A DNA stretch of 13,661 nucleotides, taken from contig JAFISE010000063.1 of NCBI GenBank assembly GCA_022560025.1, positions 1 to 13,661 of the forward strand. Reading direction: 5' to 3'. Positions 9,290 to 13,661 of the stretch are shown here, one piece after another. The position numbers and the translations under genes are program-made. The notes beneath the pieces are model-generated. The model ran no database searches. It was not told the DNA's origin and saw only the letters and a list, made by a program, of their open reading frames with translations. Numbering within the stretch: the stretch's first letter is position 1; each line of letters opens with the position of its first letter. The stretch is from Stagonosporopsis chrysanthemi (taxonomy: Eukaryota; Ascomycota; Dothideomycetes; Pleosporales; Didymellaceae).

Positions 9290-9301
9290 ATGCTCTGGTA
9301 A
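9290..9301 (+). promoter_or_regulatory. Minimal upstream ORF before the hypothetical gene
   Basis: ATG CTC TGG TAA encodes M-L-W-stop and ends 25 bases before the main ATG at 9327. The -3 base is G, a fair initiation context. It sits in what is very likely the 5' leader, after a CT- and CA-rich stretch (9250-9285). A role in dampening translation is inferred. Confidence 0.4.
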
Positions 9302-9326
9302 CACCGCGAGTGCCAGCACCACCACC

Positions 9327-10619
9327 ATGGTCAACGCCAGAGCGCATGCGCATGCGCATTCGGGCCATGCGCGCCTGCACAAGCGCGGCCACTCGGCCTC
9401 GTCGTCGCTGGCGAGCCCGCTGAGCCCGGTTGCGGACGGCGGAGCTTTTACATTTAGTCGCTCGGAGACGCCCAGGACCACCATCGAGGAGTCCTGGGCC
9501 GACATGCCGCGCCAGGCCTCGACGTCGGCGGCCTCGCACCCCCTCAAGATCAAGCCCTACCTGCGCAAGCTGGGGTCCAAGGACGCAAACTCGCTGGACC
9601 TCTCGCGCCCGGCCGCAGAAAACGAAAGCCTTGCAAGCCTCGGCATCGCCAACGAATACAACGGCGCCTACTCACGCTCCATATCCGACGTCACCTTCAG
9701 CCCTGTCAACGGCCGCCATCGACATGCCCGCTCGACCTCGAACACGTCCCAGTTCTCGACATCGTCTGGTGGCCTGACACGGCCAACGCCAATGCCGGTT
9801 ATCCGCCAGACGCCGCAACCGACTGCCTACCTGCCGCCCGCGTCCAAGTCTTCCCCTTCCTCCATGCTCGGACTTGAGCATGATGGCGATGATATCATGT
9901 CTGACGAGGAGCTCCGTCTGCGACAGAACGCGTATGAGCCCGGCCGTCGATCTGGTTCCATGTCCTCCGTACCTGGAGTATCCCTGCGCATTCACACCAA
10001 CAACTCGACCACACGACTCGCCAACAACTACTCACAGTCCACCATATCCCTGACCTCGCCCGTTGCCCAGGCGCGGTCCAGAGGCGACACGCTCAAGTCC
10101 ATCGACACCGCTGCATCGCCCAGCTCACGCACCTCTTTCGACCAGGGCTTGCGCTTCATTCGCGGCGGCCGCGACTCGCCGATTGATGCTGCATCCCGCG
10201 CTGCGTCGATTCGCGCGGCACGGGCCAAGTTTGAAGAGGAGGAGCTGGCAAAGGAGCGCAGATACGAGAAGGAAGCCCACAAACAAGCTGAGCGAGACTA
10301 CCGCCGGCAGGCCAAGAGAGAAGAACAAATACGACGCAAGTCCGAGGCCACGGACCGTGTCGAGCACCGGCGCTCTCGCAGCGTGTCCGACTCGAACAAC
10401 GAGAAAGCACCCAGGCCCTCGGTCGGCGGACGCCAGTACTCTGACTACCGCGAGTCACACATCAACTCGCTGCCCAAGCACGTGAGCACGGTGGACCTGG
10501 AGAAGGCCGACGTCACGCCCGAGGTGACGACGAAGCGTGCCGCGAAGGGCCGGTGGCTGAGCTTCATCACCTGGTTCAAGACGCGGCTGCTGCGTATGTC
10601 GAGGAAGGTGTCGACATGA
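9327..10619 (+). CDS. Hypothetical low-complexity protein with charged helix and conserved-looking basic tail
   Basis: An intronless frame of 430 residues. The start has an ideal context, ACCACCATGG, although the open frame itself extends upstream to 9237 without an ATG. I do not recognise a named family. The N-terminus is His/Ala-rich (AHAHAHSGH), then mostly disordered Ser/Thr/Pro/Arg sequence with many basophilic phosphosite-like RSxS patterns. Residues about 290-365 form a long charged helix, probably a coiled coil (AARAKFEEEELAKERRYEKE and onward). The last 25 residues, KGRWLSFITWFKTRLLRMSR, are aromatic and basic and could form an amphipathic membrane-binding or protein-binding helix. 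There is no signal peptide and no clear transmembrane segment. Codon use favours C or G at third positions, as in the D-lactate dehydrogenase gene downstream, which supports real coding. Function cannot be assigned. Confidence 0.85.
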   Translation: MVNARAHAHAHSGHARLHKRGHSASSSLASPLSPVADGGAFTFSRSETPRTTIEESWADMPRQASTSAASHPLKIKPYLRKLGSKDANSLDLSRPAAENESLASLGIANEYNGAYSRSISDVTFSPVNGRHRHARSTSNTSQFSTSSGGLTRPTPMPVIRQTPQPTAYLPPASKSSPSSMLGLEHDGDDIMSDEELRLRQNAYEPGRRSGSMSSVPGVSLRIHTNNSTTRLANNYSQSTISLTSPVAQARSRGDTLKSIDTAASPSSRTSFDQGLRFIRGGRDSPIDAASRAASIRAARAKFEEEELAKERRYEKEAHKQAERDYRRQAKREEQIRRKSEATDRVEHRRSRSVSDSNNEKAPRPSVGGRQYSDYRESHINSLPKHVSTVDLEKADVTPEVTTKRAAKGRWLSFITWFKTRLLRMSRKVST

Positions 10620-10881
10620 GGCTGAGTCGGCGGCTCCACCCCGCCATGGCTGCCACGTCGCCATGCAGCAACACCGCCCTGGCATCCACGTCGACGCTCG
10701 CGTTCGCATATGCCCGTCATCGTTGTCGCAGCGGTCTGCACTGCCGATCGTGCTGTGCCATGCTCTCCCCAATCACACACAACATCATCGCTCTCCCCCG
10801 CCACCTCAGCCGATTGGCTCACCTCACTCACCCCCTCTCATCTTCCAGCACGGCGTTTGATCAAGGACACGGCCTTTTCGC

Positions 10882-10963
10882 GATTGATTGATTGATTTGA
10901 TTGATCGATTGATTGATTGATTGATTCATTGAATGATTGATTCATTGATTGATTGATTCATTG
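10882..10963. repeat. ATTG tetranucleotide microsatellite
   Basis: About 20 copies of GATT/ATTG, interrupted by GATC, CATT and GAAT variants. It begins about 260 bases after the stop codon of the hypothetical gene, so it may lie in its 3' UTR or just beyond. Such tracts are prone to length change. Confidence 0.9.
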
Positions 10964-11524
10964 TTTATCATGCTGCATCTTCTGCGAGCATTTCTAGCAT
11001 ATATACCTAGCATTCGTTTACAGGCGCATGGGAAGGACCTGGGTCTGTTTCCCTCTTTGCTGTTGTTGTTGTATGCTTTTGCATGTCTGATCTTCCCGAG
11101 TATCTTGAAGGACACGCTTTTGGTTCAATGGTTCCATGGGTCAATGGTTCATGCACACGGGCATTGCTATCACACGTATATATTGCTTCGGCTTTTCGCT
11201 CTGGCACAGGCCATTGAGTGAACGAATGCACATTCTTATCCTCATTCTCGTCGGCGTCGATTCGACTGATGTGCTCAAATGTCGTGATGCAGGCCGGCGT
11301 CCTCGGAGACACCGACGGCATTCAAGGCTGTGGCGACGGCGACGGCGGCCTATCAGTCACCGTCACACGTATGTATAGCCGCGAGGCAGCCGAAGTGTGG
11401 GGCGTCTCCCGAAGACGTGGTTCGGTGCAGGGTCGGGGATAAGGAACGACATGGCGCTAAATCTTGCGCAACGCGAGCTGCAGCTCCAAGCTTCCCCTCA
11501 CGGCCACGCTTCGTCTCCAAGACA

Positions 11525-11545
11525 ATGTCCCACGCTCCTTCATAG
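11525..11545 (+). promoter_or_regulatory. Short upstream ORF before DLD
   Basis: ATG TCC CAC GCT CCT TCA TAG encodes M-S-H-A-P-S-stop and ends 5 bases before the main ATG at 11551. The -3 base is A? no claim is made on strength, since leader extent is unknown. Its closeness makes reinitiation at 11551 unlikely, so it would be inhibitory if translated. Confidence 0.35.
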
Positions 11546-11550
11546 TCGCC

Positions 11551-13516
11551 ATGTCGTTGAGCAGAGCCGCAATGCTGTCAAGAGGGAGCACAAGAGCCGC
11601 CGTGCCCGCGGGGCGGCTGGCCATGGACCGGTGCGCAGGCTGCGGAGCGCGCGTGGGAGTGGGCCGCTTTGCGCACAAGAGATGGGCGAGCCACAAGCCG
11701 GGCGCGGACGACGAGCAGCCGTTCTACTTGCAGCTGCAGGAGAGCATCCAGGAGCGTGTGCAGAAGGAGAAGGCCGAGCAGCTCCAGATCCAGTCGCTGC
11801 AGCAGAGGACGGCGCGCGGCAAGTTCTGGGCCACCGTCACAGGTATGCCCGCTCCGTACGGCACGCAACGCGGCTGCTAACCCTGCCTCTCCAGCCATCT
11901 CGGTCGCTGGCGCGCTGGGCTACTACTATGGCCAGCTGAAGCCCCCAAAGGCCGACTCGGGCTCGACGGCGCCGCTGCACACGTTCCCGCCCGTCAAGCA
12001 CAACATCTCCGAGGCCAACATGGAGGCCGCATGGGCAGACTTCCGCGACATCGTGGGCAAGGAACACATCTCGCTCGAGCGGTCGGACCTGGAGTCGCAC
12101 AGCGGCTCGTCCTGGTCGACGCACGCCGCGCTGCCGGGCGACGTGCCCTTCTGCATCGTCAAGCCCGGCAGCACGCTCGAGGTCAGCGCCATCATGAAGG
12201 TCTGCCACGAGCGCAAGATCCCCGTCACGCCCTACAGCGGCGGCACCAGCCTCGAGGGCCACTTCGCCGCCACAAAGGGCGGCATCTGCATCGACTTCAG
12301 CCGCATGGACAAGATCCTCAAGCTGCACAAGGACGACCTCGACGTCGTCGTCCAGCCCGCCGTCGGCTGGGAGCTGCTCAACGAGGAGCTCGCCAAGGAC
12401 AACCTCTTCTTCCCCCCCGACCCCGGCCCCGGCGCCATGATCGGCGGCATGGTCGGCACCGGCTGCAGCGGCACAAACGCCTACCGCTACGGCACCATGA
12501 AGGACTGGGTCATCTCGCTGACTGTCGTCCTGGCCGACGGCACCATCATCAAGACGCGCCAGCGGCCCCGCAAGTCCTCCGCCGGCTACGACCTGACCCG
12601 CATGTTCATCGGCAGCGAGGGCACCCTCGGCCTCGTCACCGAAGCCACCCTCAAGGTCACCGTCAAGCCCCAGCACACCAGCGTCGCCGTCTGCGCCTTC
12701 CCCTCCATCCGCGCCGCCGCCGACTGCGTCTTCCGCGTCGTCGGCGCCGGCGTCCCCATCGCCGCCATCGAGATCCTCGACGACGTGCAGATGCGCTGCA
12801 TCAACGACGCCGGCCAGACCGCCAAGACGTGGAAGAACGCGCCCACGCTCTTCTTCAAGTTCGCAGGCACCCCCAGCAGCGTCAAGGAGCAGGTCGCCCA
12901 GGTCCAGGCCATGGCCAAGAAGGCCGGCTCCGTGTCGTTTGAGTTTGCAAAGAGCGAGCAGGAGAAGGAGGACCTGTGGCAGGCGCGCAAGGAGGCCCTG
13001 TGGAGCGTCATGGCCAAGGCCGAGGGCAGCGACGACGTCGGCGTGTGGACCACGGATGTCGCCGTGCCCATCTCGCGGCTGCCGCAGATCATCGAAGAGA
13101 CAAAGGACCAGATCAGCAAGTCGGGACTACTGGGCAGCATCGTCGGCCACGTCGGCGACGGCAACTTCCACTGCAAGTTCCCCTTTCCTATTCTATCAGC
13201 CCCCCCCCCCCCCTTTAATCTCACCCAACACTAACACCCCTCAGCAATCATCCTCTACAACCGCGCCACTGAACACGCCAAAGTATCCCACCTCGTGCAC
13301 GACATGGTCAAGCGCGCCATCGAGCTCGAAGGCACCGCAACCGGCGAGCACGGCGTCGGCCTCGTGAAGCGCGACTACCTCCCCCACGAGCTGGGGACCG
13401 ACACCGTCGACGCCATGCGCCAGCTCAAGAAGGCGTTTGATCCCCTGTGTCTGCTCAACTGCGATAAGATTGTGCGCACGAAGATGCCGAGGGAGGGGGA
13501 GGTGGCGGAGTGGTAG
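11551..13516 (+). CDS. DLD1: Mitochondrial D-lactate dehydrogenase (cytochrome), three exons
   Basis: Model: exons 11551-11842, 11895-13172 and 13245-13516, 613 residues. It oxidises D-lactate to pyruvate and passes electrons to cytochrome c (EC 1.1.2.4). The N-terminus (MSLSRAAMLSRG...) is Arg/Ser/Ala-rich without acids for over 25 residues, a typical mitochondrial presequence. A charged helix lies at about 62-90, then a short hydrophobic anchor at about 98-112 (AISVAGALGYYYG), as in inner-membrane DLD1. The FAD-binding type 4 domain spans about 175-360, with SGGTSLEGH at 212-220, DPGPGAMIGGMVGTGCSGTN and GSEGTLGLVTEATL. The FAD-oxidase C domain follows, with HVGDGNFH at 516-523 and EHGVG at 558-562. 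Overall features fit LDHD/DLD1 better than D-2-hydroxyglutarate dehydrogenase. The long middle exon uses C-ending codons very heavily. The first ATG of the frame is used. Confidence 0.95.
11843..11894 (+). other. DLD1: DLD1 intron 1
   Basis: The donor is GTATGC, the branch site CTGCTAAC, and the acceptor CTCCAG ending at 11894; 52 bp. Phase 1: G joins CC to give Ala, the first residue of the membrane anchor. Confidence 0.92.
13173..13244 (+). other. DLD1: DLD1 intron 2, GC-AG type with poly-C tract
   Basis: The coding sequence must be broken after AACTTCCACT (13172) to rejoin at CAATCATCC (13245), giving the family sequence GDGNFHSIILYN. The donor is GCAAGT, matching the strict consensus for GC-AG introns apart from the C. 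A CACTAAC branch site lies before the acceptor CCTCAG. The 72 bp intron holds 14 C in a row (13200-13213). No GT donor nearby gives a frame-preserving join. Confidence 0.85.
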
Positions 13517-13544
13517 GTGGGAAGGCGGAGCGGAGGGGAAAGGA

Positions 13545-13571
13545 GGGGGGGGGGGGGGGGGGGGGGGGGGG
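13545..13571. repeat. 27-base G homopolymer downstream of DLD1
   Basis: Pure G, 29 bases after the DLD1 stop codon, so probably in its 3' UTR. It follows a G/A-rich stretch and is followed by an A run (13583 onward). The exact length is unreliable with any sequencing method. The rest of 13517-13661 shows no gene. Confidence 0.85.
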
Positions 13572-13661
13572 AATGGAAAAGAACAAAAAAAAAACCGCAA
13601 CGATTTTTTTCATTTCCCCCGCCTCCGGCAGCGTTTCTTCTTTCCCGCCACGCTTACGAGG

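Larger units (their letters stand above)
7254..9326. other. Long divergent intergenic region, no confident gene
   Basis: It separates NUP2 (minus) from the hypothetical gene at 9327 (plus), so it should hold both promoters. I found no tRNA B-box and no recognisable protein domain. Open frames include 7650-8195 plus (181 codons, signal-peptide-like start, many cysteines), 8218-8868 minus (runs through the 10 bp repeat) and 8884-9291 minus. None has family recognition or codon bias like the neighbouring genes. Small motifs include a direct repeat TGTTGACC x2 at 9012-9027 and a 6 bp stem CTCCAC/GTGGAG near 8049-8069. Confidence 0.6.
10620..11550. other. Intergenic region, hypothetical gene to DLD
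   Basis: It contains the 3' flank of the hypothetical gene, the ATTG microsatellite at 10882-10963, a TTGTTGTTG run near 11062, a short direct repeat TCAATGGTTC near 11124 and 11140, and the presumed promoter and leader of the gene at 11551. An ATG at 11451 opens a long out-of-frame ORF overlapping the DLD start, so the true DLD transcript may begin downstream of it. No gene is seen. Confidence 0.6.

Noticed and set aside
8884..9291. 135-codon minus-strand frame with an ATG only 35 bases from the divergent gene start
   Set aside because: It overlaps the likely 5' leader of the plus-strand gene, has no recognisable domain and no codon bias.
7254..11550. tRNA or rRNA genes in the intergenic stretches
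   Set aside because: Scanning by eye for GGTTCRANNCC-type B boxes and cloverleaf arms found none convincing.
11525..11551. Initiation strength of the DLD1 uORF
   Set aside because: I could not judge leader extent or initiation context reliably enough to claim it is translated; any remark on its -3 base in the feature entry should be disregarded.
12031..12942. 303-codon plus-strand frame and a 279-codon minus-strand frame (11837-12676) within DLD1
   Set aside because: They are shadows caused by the very high C/G third-position content of the middle exon; products are Arg/His/Pro- or Gly/Ala/Val-rich with no domain.

Overview
The window looks like nuclear DNA of a filamentous ascomycete fungus. 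Reasons: short 50-150 bp introns with CTAAC- or CTGAT-type branch sites, compact intergenic spaces, GC-rich coding DNA, and a Nup2-type nucleoporin and a mitochondrial D-lactate dehydrogenase of fungal type. Dothideomycetes is my best guess from protein flavour, but that is weak.

Layout, left to right. (1) 1-123 is almost pure G and may be an assembly edge or artefact. (2) 124-860 shows no gene. (3) 861-2053, minus strand: a two-exon metallo-beta-lactamase-fold protein. (4) 2054-2606: an intergenic space with a degenerate 43-44 bp tandem repeat and three ACGCGT boxes. (5) 2607-7253, minus strand: the nucleoporin NUP2 in three exons. The long open frame starting at 6932 misses the real N-terminus, which lies in two small exons at 7253-7135 and 7042-6997. 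The protein carries three separate tandem-repeat arrays and a C-terminal Ran-binding domain. (6) 7254-9326: a 2 kb space between divergent genes with no confident gene; it holds a 17 bp palindrome with bZIP-like half-sites, a 10 bp tandem repeat and one weak secreted-protein-like ORF. (7) 9327-10619, plus strand: an intronless, low-complexity hypothetical protein. (8) 10620-11550: an intergenic space with an ATTG microsatellite. (9) 11551-13516, plus strand: mitochondrial D-lactate dehydrogenase (cytochrome), three exons, whose last intron appears to be of the rare GC-AG type. (10) 13517-13661: 3' flank with a 27-base G run.

The genes do not form a pathway or cluster: this reads as ordinary housekeeping chromosome. 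I found no mobile element, CRISPR array, rRNA or tRNA. No undescribed multi-gene system is visible. The most notable items are the GC-AG intron, the higher-order FG-repeat arrays of NUP2, the hidden NUP2 N-terminus, very short upstream ORFs before three genes, and the long homopolymer G/C tracts.
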